Assembly (NCBI GenBank): GCA_008360955.1
Contig: LUCM01007469.1
Coordinates: 1 to 64,000 of the forward strand
DNA length: 64,000 bases
Direction of reading: 5' to 3'
Origin: Fasciolopsis buskii
Taxonomy: Eukaryota; Platyhelminthes; Trematoda; Plagiorchiida; Fasciolidae
The notes under the pieces are model-generated. The model ran no database searches. It saw only the letters and a program-made list of their open reading frames with translations, and was not told the origin of the DNA. The translations under genes and the position numbers were made by a program. Below are positions 12,311-23,784 of the stretch, piece after piece (within the stretch, counting starts at the first letter, position 1; every line of letters starts with the position of its first letter).

Positions 12311-14351
12311 CCAATTCAGTCCTGCAACGGCAATTCACACTGTAAACGTGCAAACCGCATCACAGACACACCTACATTGTTCTGCGTCAACCATAAAAAG
12401 AATTCAGTAAAAACATTATAAAACGTATTGGTTTTGAAAAACAAGACGAGAAAAACAATTTCATCTAAAATTCACAAGTATCTGTTATTATCTTAATGAA
12501 TACAGACAACTGTATTTAAACAATTCAAGACATTTAATGGTATTTAGTTAACCGACCACCCAAAGAACAGGTTCGACGTAAATGTTACTGTTTTTATCGC
12601 GTTCTCAGTTTCTGTTTCTGAATGTGATCATCCCAAATACAACATATGCAACAAACTGACAATATCAGCCAGCAACGGTACACAGAGCAGCAACCGGTAA
12701 ACTATGTAAACACCAGATTCGGGCTGGTATTCCGTGTATTCTTCATAGTAGAAAACGTCCAGCTTTCATATGTCGTGCATCTTTTCAAATAATCATACTT
12801 TGGAAGTTTGCATCCCTGCATCTCCGTAGCAGCATGCAATCGGCAACTCGATTTCGTTTCTATTCCACCTTTAATAAAAAAGAAAGTGAATGGTTTTCAG
12901 GTCATCTAATTGCTGTGCTTTGTGTTTAGATCACAAACTGTCCATCACGAGCAGAGGCACATGACGAGGTCATCACGGCTGATGATGAAATAATTGCGAC
13001 CTGAATCCCAAGCTCAACAACCTCTAGGCCACGACACTCATCAAGCTGAATTCGAAAACAAATCATCGAAAGCAAGTGAATATTTCTAGTCGAATATACA
13101 AGCGCTCTAAATTTGTAATGTGGTCGTGGTTTGATTGCGCGCATACGACAGGCGAACAATCGGGCTCTGTTCCATCGATTTTTGTTTACGTGTCTGAATG
13201 ATCGTGTTCTATACTAATGGGAACCTAGTCACACATGATTCACTTCCTACAAGAAGGAACTCGTATGCGCGGCAGACCAATTGTGTCATTTTAACGCTGC
13301 CCGTAAATGCAGTGGTAAATAGCATCACGAATCCGTCGCGCGTTGCAAGGGGAACAATTTGGATTGGCTTACAAACGCATTCTTCGTCAACCAGGGACGA
13401 TTTTAAAAAAGTGAGCGTGAGAAGTTGATTCGCTTGTTACGGATTCCGCTATAGGGAATCAATTAATGAAACGATGGACTTTCTTCTAATTTGACAAACT
13501 CTGAGAAATGGGCACGTAACAATGTTTCCGTGTTTTGACCTGGAAGTAAATTAGACTTTTTTCACCAAGTTCGCTAGATCGTTTTGTTTGGAAAATTCAA
13601 TTAACATTCTTGGGTTTTATTTTAAGTCAAACCATTCACATTAAATCTGTGAGAAAACTTTTATTTCCGGTCTTTGGAATGATTCTCTCTCCAGGGACTA
13701 GAATTTCATACGAGTGATGCTGCCTGGATTCCATCTGTCGGGTCATGTTATTCAGCTTGCTACTTGGCTTGCTCTGTACAACAAGCTGTTTACTCGAATG
13801 CTAAATGAGGAATCCAATCGAATGTAACCTATCGTATTTTACTAATAAAACTGATCAGACAACCGGGATAAATTCGAAACGGTTTGGCAATTGGGAATCT
13901 AATGTTGATTCAAGTGCGGAAAGTCATCATTCGCAGCGAGATTCAAACCTAGGCATAAATTTTGTATGAGACCTTGTGGTATCATTAAGTAAGTTTGGCC
14001 ATGTCAACCTTCTCTGGTACTGGGCTTCGGCTCACGAGACCTGCTCTTTCCTACTTTGCAGACCGAACCATTTGCACCCACCCCCCGGATGAACTCTGTC
14101 CCCCCCCCCCCCATACGTCCTAAATACCCCCTAAGCACTTGTATCGTGTGCTGTGTATCAGCCGTGATACAAAAACAAGTTGAATGGTATCAGGATATTT
14201 TAACTAGGGATCATAATATAATCTTACTAGTGAGTGAAAAACATCGATTCAATGAAATCCTCCTGGCACAATTATAAAACCTTTTGGTGGACAAATTTAT
14301 GAGCTCCTGGACTCAAGTAATTATCAGAACTGCAGAAAAGTACGTTCGAAG
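12311..14351. other. No recognised gene; one poly-C run
   Basis: There are no frames or repeats of note apart from a run of 13 cytosines at 14100-14112 within a C-rich patch (14070-14130). Confidence 0.5.
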
Positions 14352-14655
14352 TACCTTAGTAACTTTTATTGTGAATGATATAATATTAATAACACAGCGT
14401 TGTTGGTAGATGTAATGCGCCAACGTTTCGACTACCGTGGGTAGTCTTTCTCAAGGTAAGTTTTACAATCAAATCGTAAAACTTGTAAAACTTGCCTTGA
14501 GAAAGACTACCCACGGTAGTCGAAACGTTGGCGCATTACATCTACCAACAACGCTGTGTTATTAATATTATATCATTCACAATAAAAACCAATACATGGC
14601 GCATCGATTTTTCGATACACTTCTTACGTCGTTTGGTCCGGATACCTTAGTAACT
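14352..14655. mobile_element. Inverted-repeat insertion with 13-bp target-site duplication, Penelope-like terminal repeat candidate
   Basis: Two arms of 103 bases, 14364-14466 and 14485-14587, are reverse complements with a single mismatch and an 18-base spacer. A further 55 bases follow the right arm. The whole is flanked by the same 13 bases, TACCTTAGTAACT, at 14352-14364 and 14643-14655, which is what a target-site duplication looks like. A second, single copy lies at 43625-43776. Inside each arm is a small hairpin (GACTACC-CAC-GGTAGTC at 14505-14521) followed at once by GAAACG. This layout recalls the stem II and GAAA part of the hammerhead motifs known from Penelope-like elements. The expected CTGANGA box is not intact (CTTGAGAAA instead). 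No coding sequence is present. Duplication and arms are seen directly; Penelope origin is inference. Confidence 0.75.
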
Positions 14656-16225
14656 GTTCATTACGTAATTCACCAAGTATCCATGTTGCATATCATCTTA
14701 ACGAAAAAAGGACTATTCATCAGAGTTTGAGTGTTCGTGCCGTATTTTCTTCATTTTTTGTCTGAAACGACAAAACGACGACTCTTCTGGACGACAGCAC
14801 TTCTTCAATCTAAGTGAAAGATAATGAATAGCACCAATTAGTAGGTCCGGTCTAATGAGAGGTGCTGTTCGATAGTTTTTGCTTTGTAACAGTATTTAAT
14901 TAAGTGACAATTTTTGTCCACTGGTCCGCTTACTCAATCATACTAATGACGCTGTCGTTTGTAGCAATATTTCAAATTCGTTATCACTAACGCCATAAAC
15001 AGTTGATATTTCTGAAATCAACGCATTTCACGTTATCCGACAGTAAGTGCAAGCATGAAAAATGTGTTTGTGTGTGTGTGTGTGTGTCTATCCCAAACCG
15101 TTCCACTCATCCGCCCCATAAAAGAAACATAAAATGAACCACGATGGAAGCTCAAATATGATAGAACAAAATGAAATTTGTATACTTTCATATGAGCTTC
15201 GCTAGGTTACTTAATCCACCTAATCACGAAGGAGCAAATGGTCATAGTTGCACCTTCAACCTATCTGCCCCAGATGGGATTACAGTTAAAGACAAGTTCA
15301 TTACATAAACATGAACTAGTTATTTCAGTTCGTACCGCCGCAATTTATTTAAATCAGAGGAGTATCCTCATAATTCGAATCTAAAAATCTCTAAGTGGCC
15401 AACGCAGATCGGTCTTTTCTGTATTTTTTACAAGGTCAACGTAACAGGTGTAAATTAATTTATCGTGCTTTTAATCACGATAGCTAGTATTCACACTGGC
15501 TCGAAAAACTGAATATGAACCGGGCTGAAAAAGTTTCTTTTCTGGTTCAATGAACGACGCTCACATGTATATTCGATTATTAATACAGTGTATCCAGACA
15601 GAACGCACCACAGAACGCTTCACGTATGCTCATTTGGCCCAGTAACGATTACGGAGAAGATAGAACTGTGTTTGGCACTTTAGGAATTTTAAAACTATTC
15701 TTTCTAGGGTTCTTGCGTGAATCACCTGACAAGGATGTGTGAGTTCTTATGTCGCCTGCAAAGTTTTCGACACGACAAAATACGCCTGAAATAACCGAAA
15801 GGAAATTTTTCATACTATGTCCGATTATCTGCGGGGGTGACTAAGACGCAATAATGTATCGTTCAGAAATGGTACGTAATCGAAAAGTGGGGAATTTTTT
15901 CGACGTTTAAGTCATCATGGATGGTACCGGTAAATCGGTTCCTATCACAAATAGAGTAAACCATGTGGATTCGGTCCTTCATTCGATCCTTCAGGCATTT
16001 CCTGCTCAGACAGTTAGTGTGAATCATTGTAATCTGAGACAAAACGGTTGATCTAATGCCTTTGATTGGTCCAATTACACGAGAAAAGTAATTGAGATAA
16101 CGGTAATCCGCTCGAAGAATTTACCGCTATGCAATCCCATGGCATGGAGAGTATCGTGGAAGTAGACTGTTGAATCCGAGCATCAATCGATCATCCATCT
16201 CTGTCAGACTGAGTTGTTCCGGGCA
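14656..16225. other. No recognised gene
   Basis: The only feature is the TG microsatellite listed separately. No open frame longer than about 60 codons occurs. Confidence 0.5.
15069..15087. repeat. TG dinucleotide microsatellite
   Basis: Nine and a half uninterrupted TG units, preceded by an imperfect GTGTT start. Confidence 0.95.
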
Positions 16226-16260
16226 ATAAAATGAACCGATTCGACAATTTTGGCAAACAA

Positions 16261-16279
16261 CATCATCATCATCATCATT
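16261..16279. repeat. Short CAT tandem repeat at the RTE-A 3' end
   Basis: Six CAT units are followed by TATCG on the plus strand. In the element's own orientation this is a GAT/ATG-type tail, typical for RTE elements, which end in short tandem repeats and not in poly-A. Confidence 0.7.
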
Positions 16280-16600
16280 ATCGTTCAGCGTTAAACAGCA
16301 AGGCAAGCCTCACTGACCGCTGCCTTTCTCCAGAGTTACACGTTTGTATAAAAAGAGTGAATATCCAACGGGAACAGGGAGTGAAACTAAACAGGCGGGG
16401 AAAGATAAGATGCTGTTGCAGCCAACACACGAAACACAGTCTAACTGTACAAACCCTCGTGTTTTCAATCATTCTGATTCGATAGAAAATGACAACACAA
16501 TCGCCACTGTTCACGGTTCACTGCCATATCCTTCAGTGTCTCCAGCCACCTAGTTGACGCATCTTTCGGACCCCAACCACGAAGACGTGAGATGCCTACT

Positions 16601-19426
16601 TTACCTAAGTTCACTACATTTTTTCATCTCGCGTTGCCACGTCATCTGTTGGTCCCCACATGGCTTCTTCCATTCCTTGGGAGGAACACAAAATAAGGCA
16701 CGGTATGGTAGACGAGTGTCCGCCATACACAACACGTGACCCAACCAGCGTAGCCTACTAAGTTTCATACGCTGAAACAAGCTATTTTCAGAATTGGCAC
16801 CCAATACCAGATTCCTAACCTCAATATTACTCACCCGGTCACTCCATCCAATCCTAGCCATACTACGTAAACATCGGTTGTCGAAAACCTCCAACCGACG
16901 AACATCTCCCACACGCATACTCCACGTCTCGCAACCGTACAACAGAACTGAACGCACTGCAACACAGTACACACGACCTTCCAACTTCAGTGAAATATCA
17001 GGCCGACGCCACAAGTGCTTCAATCCAGCGTAAGCTCTTCGAGCCTTCGATATACGCATACTTATCTCCAATCCCGAGCTACCATCGTTGGACACGCAGC
17101 TACCAAGGTAGGTGAAACGGTCCACAGTCGTTATTTCCCTCCGTCCAGTATCAAGTTTCGCGCTGCTATCTAGTGCCCGTTATGCATGGTCCGCAGACTC
17201 GAACAGGCACACAACGTCGTCTGCGCAATCTAGATCACATAGCTTCCCTCCACTCCCCAGTTCGACTCCTACATCCCGAAGACCTCCTAAAGCGTTTTCC
17301 ATCAGCTCGTCCATGACGAAGTTGAACAAGAATGGAGGGATGGGACATCCTTGTCTAAAGCAGCCAGTCGCTTCAAATGAACATGAAACTTTACCGTATA
17401 CCCTAACGCGACCACAGGTATGCGAGTACAGTGCTCGCAACCAGTTCACGAAAGTCGTTGGCATACCCTTCCGGTGGAGAGCACTGAATAGTACTGGAGA
17501 TCCACGGAGTCGAAAGCACCTTTCAAGTCGAGGAAGATAACGATCGTAGGGCGGCGGAGCGTGTGGCGAGTTTCGAGTATCTGTCGGAAAGTGAATATCT
17601 GGTCGATGCAACCTCGACCTAGACGAAATCCGGTCTGTTAATCGCGGATGTTACTCTCGCAAATCGGTGTCAAACGGCGCAGCATTATCGAAGCTAACAT
17701 CTTAGCAACTATCGGAATTAAACTAGTCCCACGACCATTGCTGCAGTCACACCGTGTACCCGTCTTGAAGATGGGTATAATCAGTGACACACCCCACGAT
17801 AACCGAATACACTCCCCGTTCCAAATATCACGAAGCAAAGAGGTAATTGATTTCATCAAAGCTTCTCCACCCAATAGTTGTCGGGACCGGCAGCTTTTCC
17901 CCTCTTCAGAGGCCGAATGTTCGACTCTACTTCCACTTCCGTTGGGCTGTCAAGTGACACCTCCCAAGGATTCACAGCTCCAGACGTCAGACTAAATACG
18001 TTGGTGTGAGGCCAGGTAAACTGATCCTTCAAGTGCTCGTGCCCAACGGTCCAGTCTTTCCTGTCTACCATGGATGAGCTCTCCATTCCTATCGCACACG
18101 ACTTCGCTAACCGAAGTTCGCCGCCCACCATTGTCGCGTATAAGCTTAAACAGTCTTTGAATGTTGCCTGAAGCGGACGCCACTTCCATCTCTTCGGCTA
18201 ACTTAACCCACCAGTTTTCATGGTCGTTCTAAGGCTTATCGTCAACTGACACTGCAACTGACGACGCATGCTATTCATTTCCTTGCAGTTAGGCAGCTCG
18301 CGTTTTTGCTCCATTAGACTTAGCGACCCTTGCGAGATCCAGTGTTTTTGATGAACGCTAGATCTAGGACCACAGGTGAAATCTGCTGACAAACGCAACG
18401 CCTGCATAAATTGATCCCACTGCTCGTCTACATTGCTGCTCATCGAAATTCTTAGTTCATCGGATAGTTTCTGTACGTAGACGTTGAGAACAGCCGAATC
18501 ACACAGACGTTCGACAGCCAACCAGGTTTGTGGCCTGCCTCGATTGCCGCTGAGCTGTAGCAAAAGTCGCATTAAAACTAACGCATGGTCCGATTCGACA
18601 TACGTGGTCCAATATGATCTACAGTTCTGGACAGAACCATGCCTACAGTAGCTAACTCCGATATGGTCAATCTGACTCAAAGTACCTGTCGAGGTAGAAA
18701 GCCACGTCGCTGTGCGACGCGAACTGCGTCGGAAATTCGTACTAGATAGGAATAAATGTTTATCTGCACAGAATTCGAGAAGTCTTTCTCCGCTGTCTGT
18801 TCGCTGTGCAGGCAAGACGCATCGCCCACCTAAACAGGATTCCGATGCACTCAGTTTTCGAACTCGTGTTTTAAAATCACCTGTTACCACTACAATGTCA
18901 GAGCGTTTGCTCTTCCGAACAACAGTGACGAGGTTATCGTATAACTCGTCTTTCTCCATGCCAGTGCTGCAGTCTGTTGGAGCGTATGCCGAGATAACAA
19001 ATAAACTACGCTTAACACTACTATCCTTTCGGACGCCGACTGAGCCATGCAATCTCATGGCACACAAGCGACTGTTAACTGAGATTCAGTCTGGAAGGGC
19101 TGCTTCAGCCTTCTCACTCAAGACTATTCCTACACCACGTCGACCCACATCTCAAGCTGCTTCGTCTCCCAAAGCGATCAGGAAATACCTTGACGAGACA
19201 TTTGGTGCTATCAGTTGAATTACTCTACTCTACTCGAATCCTGAATTCGTGTTTCACTCACGCAGCAGAAGTCAATCGAAAGTGAGTCGACTGTCAGAGC
19301 CAAACACGCCTGTTGGCCAGCCTGCATTAAAGTGCGCACATTGAAGGAACCCAGATGCAGAGGCTGACGAGGCTTGAGAAAATGTGAGCTAACAGATTGA
19401 AGACGACCTACTACACTGAAAATCAC
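16601..19426 (-). pseudogene. RTE-A polyprotein remnant (endonuclease plus reverse transcriptase)
   Basis: The broken reading frame keeps recognisable landmarks in order. The endonuclease opens with FNVRTLMQ and CCVSETRIQ (19360-19240), then ISAYAPTD, VVVTGDF (about 18890), IDHIGVSY (about 18660) and SDHALVL (about 18590). In the GDFN box the asparagine is replaced by lysine. The reverse transcriptase shows GKAAGPDNY (about 17890), WGVSLIIPIFKTG (about 17785), FLDLKGAFDSVD (about 17520), RQGCP (about 17355) and CADD in place of the catalytic Y/FADD (about 17215). The tail carries YLGSCVSNDG, LLYGCETW and RLRWLGHVL. Known RTE proteins copy their own RNA by target-primed reverse transcription. 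At least four frame changes and altered catalytic residues show this copy cannot do so. Confidence 0.8.
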
Positions 19427-20349
19427 CGACTACACTAATTGACAACGAACCGTTGCGGATATGAGACGTGTTAACAATGGAGATACTATGGGTAGGCAGA
19501 AGGGGCAAACAGATTGAGTTGGAGACAGAAGAGACAGGTTGAATAAAAGGGAGGGAACTCTGAGCAGTGGCATACTATCACTACCCACCCTGCTCGATGC
19601 AATGGACAGCGCGGTCCTGATTATCCAGCACGACGACCGATGCAGTATCGAATTATTTGTAGGCGTGTAACTCATGGGAATTGATGGACGGGTTCAGCTA
19701 AGGAGTCCAGCCGTTAAGCAGAAGAACGATTGGGATTTTCAACGGAAGCCTTTGGTTCTGACAAGAACCTAACTGCGAGGCAGCGGGATATGGCCGAGTG
19801 GGAGCCCATCTATTTGGATCAATTATTCTTCCACTCGTTTTTCCGACTGGGCGGCTAACTCAGATCAACCCAAACTTAGAGGACCAGGAGACTACTTCGT
19901 CAGGCCTCTACCTATTGACCTTCCAGGCATGATTGGATCTTCGGCTTGAGATAAGCCATCCTGTATGGCTCGTTGGATCGAGGCACGCAAGCTGTCACAC
20001 CACGTCAAGGTGTAGTCTCGTTGTGACAGCGGCAAGTTACGGTTACAACGAAGGCGTAATTTCGTACCAGCTTCGCGCCTGTGGTTGTAATGGAAAATAG
20101 ATTTCTCAGTAGAGGGGACGAAATGGCAGAGCGCCACCGGTTAGTTTTGAATTCTTTCGAGCATCAAATAAAAGAAATGGTCATCACCAACCCTTAATGA
20201 CGAACATTTCCAACAAGTCCAACCGAACAGTAAATTGAGCCGTATGCCAATTGGCAATTAGATTCAATCGGAAATAGCAAAGTCGGAAAGAACGTAAAGA
20301 ACCACGACTGTATATCGGCGTGACAGCCGAGACCATGCAAATCGTTTAT

Positions 20350-20520
20350 CGTTTACTTCCTTTATTAATGAATTAGCCATGTACATCATTTATCAGAAAG
20401 GGGACCGTGGCCAAAGGAGGGCTGCCTAGTGGGGAAGTTGACCGGCAGTGGTTGGATTCGAACCCACGACCTACGCGCCCAAACACCGCGATGTTATCCG
20501 CTTGACCAGTGCGGTATGAG
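20350..20520 (-). mobile_element. tRNA-derived SINE, copy A
   Basis: Read on the minus strand, the head has a box A-like stretch (CTGGTCAAGCGGATAA) and a clear box B (GGGTTCGAATCC near 20464-20453). The shared body follows, with CGGTCAACTTCCCC, GGCAGCC, TTGGCC and TGATGTACATGGC, and then an A-rich tail with ATTAATAAAGG. The same order occurs at 25312, 30740, 57356, 57775 and 63349. Box A and box B form the internal RNA polymerase III promoter of tRNA-derived SINEs. It has no coding capacity. Confidence 0.75.
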
Positions 20521-23500
20521 AGGCAGGAATGTGCTTCCCAATAGCAGCACAGTGAATTGATCAGAGATCAGCAAACAACAAAATTCTTGGAGTGAAGCTT
20601 CTCGGACCGAACGTCGGTCCTCTAAGAAAAAGGTCCCGTCGGTGTACAGGCCTCTAGTTTCCAGTTCAAAGGCACCGATTAGGTTCACAGTCAAAGTTAA
20701 TGAAAAACTAGCAAACAACGATCATTGTACCCAGACCCTGACAGTCACCTCGACTAGTGACGAAGTGTTTGAAAACTAAGCGCCAAGCTCGACGATCAGA
20801 ACCTTATGAACACATGACATTCTAGCTGGAATATATACGTAACTTTAGCTGTGCATCGTATCAAACGCAATACCAATAGCTCCCATGAGTTAAAACAACC
20901 TTCCTTTATCCGAATGAGAATTACAATCAGTTCGGTGCAAGAAACAAATTAACAGGGCGATTTGATGAAAATTTGCAAGTCAGACGTTTGGGTGTAAAAT
21001 TGCCCGACCATTTGTCACCCTGGAACTCGTCTTGAGACGTGTAATGGTGATTTTGTTTAATCGGCATGCGGAAAAAGGATGCAAAATATAACCAAACACG
21101 TGCATAAACTCCGCATGTAACTTGCACTGTTTATAAAGCAAATGACCGTTTCCGTTTTCAACAAAATATTTGGTTCAGTACCACCAATGACGTTTCGGTT
21201 AAACGTTAGATTTAACACGAAAAGCTCGCTTTTCGTCAGCACCTTTCCGACCTGTCGGCGATACCTGGGCAATTATTCTAGCCGGAATGATGAGATGTGG
21301 TGTTATTGTTTACTAGTTATCAGCTCACGTGTTATGGAAAAATGGACAGTTCAGCGAATCCAACAGTTCTAGCACATCTGTTAGTACAGGTGCAATCACT
21401 CGCAGGTATCGATCCTAATCATGCAAGCAACCAAACGAAATCAAAGCCCTCGAAATTGACCACGCTACTTTACGTATTCTTAACCACATGTGTGAGCCGA
21501 TAAATCAGTGACGGATCGGTTTTGTTTCAAAGTAGGTTAATCAAACAACTTGCTCTCCATTTGTTATGATGGCCAGGTAAATGACCTCCCCCCAGGTGTC
21601 TCCCACCCAGCTGTCTACTGACGGAAACGAGGAAAGCTAGAGAGAAAGAGGGGAGGGATAGCAACGTCTGTGTTGTCCGGTAATCCTTTAAAACCCACAC
21701 TTTAAAGCGTTAGCATCTGGGAGGAAAAACAAGGGTTTTGTTCCACTGACCATTTTGCAAACTCTTGCGGCCCTGTTTTCCTATACCTAAGCAAGGCAGA
21801 TGAAGGATTTGAGCTGCTTTTGAACAATCGCTGCGGTAGTCGAATGGGAACGGAAATAAAATAGCACTTTTTCCCTCTAGATCCTGAAAATCAGCAAACC
21901 TTGTTTTGAGTGCTGGTGGTTGTCTATCTAGGCAAACATTCGCCGATGGGACACGACAAATGATTAGCATCAGGCGAACGTAACCGGATACACACTAATA
22001 CCTGAATTTCCCTTTTCTTTTCAGTAACCTTTCTTTTTGCCATTTGTTGTTAGACGGCACATGTAGATGATACAAATTCCCTTAAGCCATGCTTCGGAGA
22101 GGTACAACAAATGTCACATGCTTCCGGCTGTTTGTGGGCGAGAACCATGCACGAAAGATAGTTGTTACATAGTTGGAAAACTGGACGGGAACTAGGTGAA
22201 ACAGTGTGCATTCAACACTGGTCGCACATGGCCATTTTAAGTGAGTCTCTCTGTTTAAATAAAAGTGTCCACCTTAGTTCAGCGGACTTGGAAATGAGGA
22301 AGTAAAGTGTATTCTGTGTCACTTATCTGAGTGTTTGACCGGCTCATGAAATTTGTCTATTTCGTCTAATCCCGAATAGCATTTCGCAGGTCCAAACCTA
22401 TGCATATTCAGTGCAACCAATTGAGCAATTCAATACCTGCAGATTCACATGAGTGTTACTGTCAAAATTCAATCTAAGCATTTATCCATCCAGTCGTTAA
22501 TCGAACAAGAATGATCTATACATCGTGTTTACAGTCACATTTACTGCTTCACCTAAGGTAGGAATAAATTAAATTTGTTACCAAAATGATTCATCGCGTA
22601 GTGTCAGTGCTCGGTACCGACAGCCAGGGTACCGACAGCTGTTTCATTAGGGATCAACAATGGCGTCTGTTTACATTTCCCAAATGACGCTTTACCTTTG
22701 ATTGTGAGGAGGTGAGTTCAAATTCTCGGCTTCTTGACTAAACTGGGCAGTTTCATAAAATACTGTTGATATTTCGATTCCTGTGAACGTTTTATATAAA
22801 ACGGCATACAGGGAGATCCACAGAAAACTTGACAACATAAATCAACCAACTGGAAAGAGGTGATTAAAGATTTTAGGCTTCTGGTTTCTTTCAGAGGTGT
22901 GATAAATGAAAGATGAGTATGATTATAAAATAATGGATCTTACCTGTTAACGTTCGTTTCCCACCAGCGGACAATCCCTTGCACGAGCTGCGATTCACAA
23001 AATGACAGGGATATGGACATCGAAAACAACCCCAATTGGGCAGGTGGACAAGGGTACACAATCAACGGTCCTCCTACTCTATACTGTTTACTAGGGAAAG
23101 ACGAAATCATCCGTAAATTTCACCTGATTGAAGGCAGTAGGCATATGATGATGAATGGCAGCTGCTTTCATGAATCGTCCTGAGTTATCGGATTTCATGT
23201 GGCTGACTTTCGGCGGTCTTCGACACGACCACTCAACATGCTGTCGCAACGCTAGTTAGGTTTTCCATAGCACAACATGCAGCCCATCTGTGTAGTCGAA
23301 ATTAGTGACAGCTGACAACTATTTTCGAATGTCCAGGTAGAAGAACGGTTTGAAGACGAGCAGCGAATCTTGGCTAGTCGGTCTATTTGAATCGGGCAGG
23401 TGTTTAAATAACGACTAACAGCAATTACGTCCACATGATCAATCGTGAGTAAGATGAGTGTGGGTCTTTCGTCGACTGATATAAGTTGACCTTCAAACGT

Positions 23501-23784
23501 TCCAAGCCATCGAAAAGAAATTAATTTTGAGTGCGCTTGAGCATCTCCTCCTAACATCACGTTGGCGAGTCAAGAGGCTATTACACATTCCTGTTTTAGA
23601 ACTTTTTAAAAAATGTTCTAAACACCCGCAAAGGGACTTGAAATTCTCACCAGATTTCCCGCTTGCTATTTTCTTCTTGGTTGGTCCGTCTTACTCATTC
23701 GAGTGGTTCCACTTAGGGGACTCAATTGAACTGATAAAATAAACAACAAAAATGTGTCATATATAACAGGATATTTCATAAACT
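20521..23784. other. No recognised gene or repeat
   Basis: Open frames are short (86 codons at most). A small local duplication of GGTACCGACAGC occurs at about 22613-22640. Nothing else stands out. Confidence 0.5.

Larger units (their letters stand above)
16228..20140 (-). mobile_element. RTE-clade non-LTR retrotransposon, RTE-A copy 1, near full length but decayed
   Basis: On the minus strand the element runs from about 20140 (5' side) to about 16228. The order is a non-coding leader (20140-19430), an apurinic-type endonuclease (19426-18530), a linker, a reverse transcriptase (17950-17200) and a C-terminal tail (17125-16600). A 3' untranslated part follows. The end is marked by a short GAT-type tandem repeat, seen as CAT units at 16261-16279 on the plus strand, in line with the short tandem 3' ends of RTE elements. 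The leader (19.6-20.1 kb) and the trailer (16.3-16.55 kb) both align with copy 2 at 31.2-34.5 kb, which supports these limits. Multiple stops and frame changes mean it is dead. Exact ends are estimates. Confidence 0.8.

Noticed and set aside
18712..19218. Long plus-strand open frame of 168 codons
   Set aside because: It lies antisense to the RTE-A endonuclease, which is read on the minus strand with recognisable motifs.
20440..20520. Possible functional tRNA gene because of a perfect box B
   Set aside because: The box belongs to a SINE with a shared non-tRNA body. No acceptor stem pairs.
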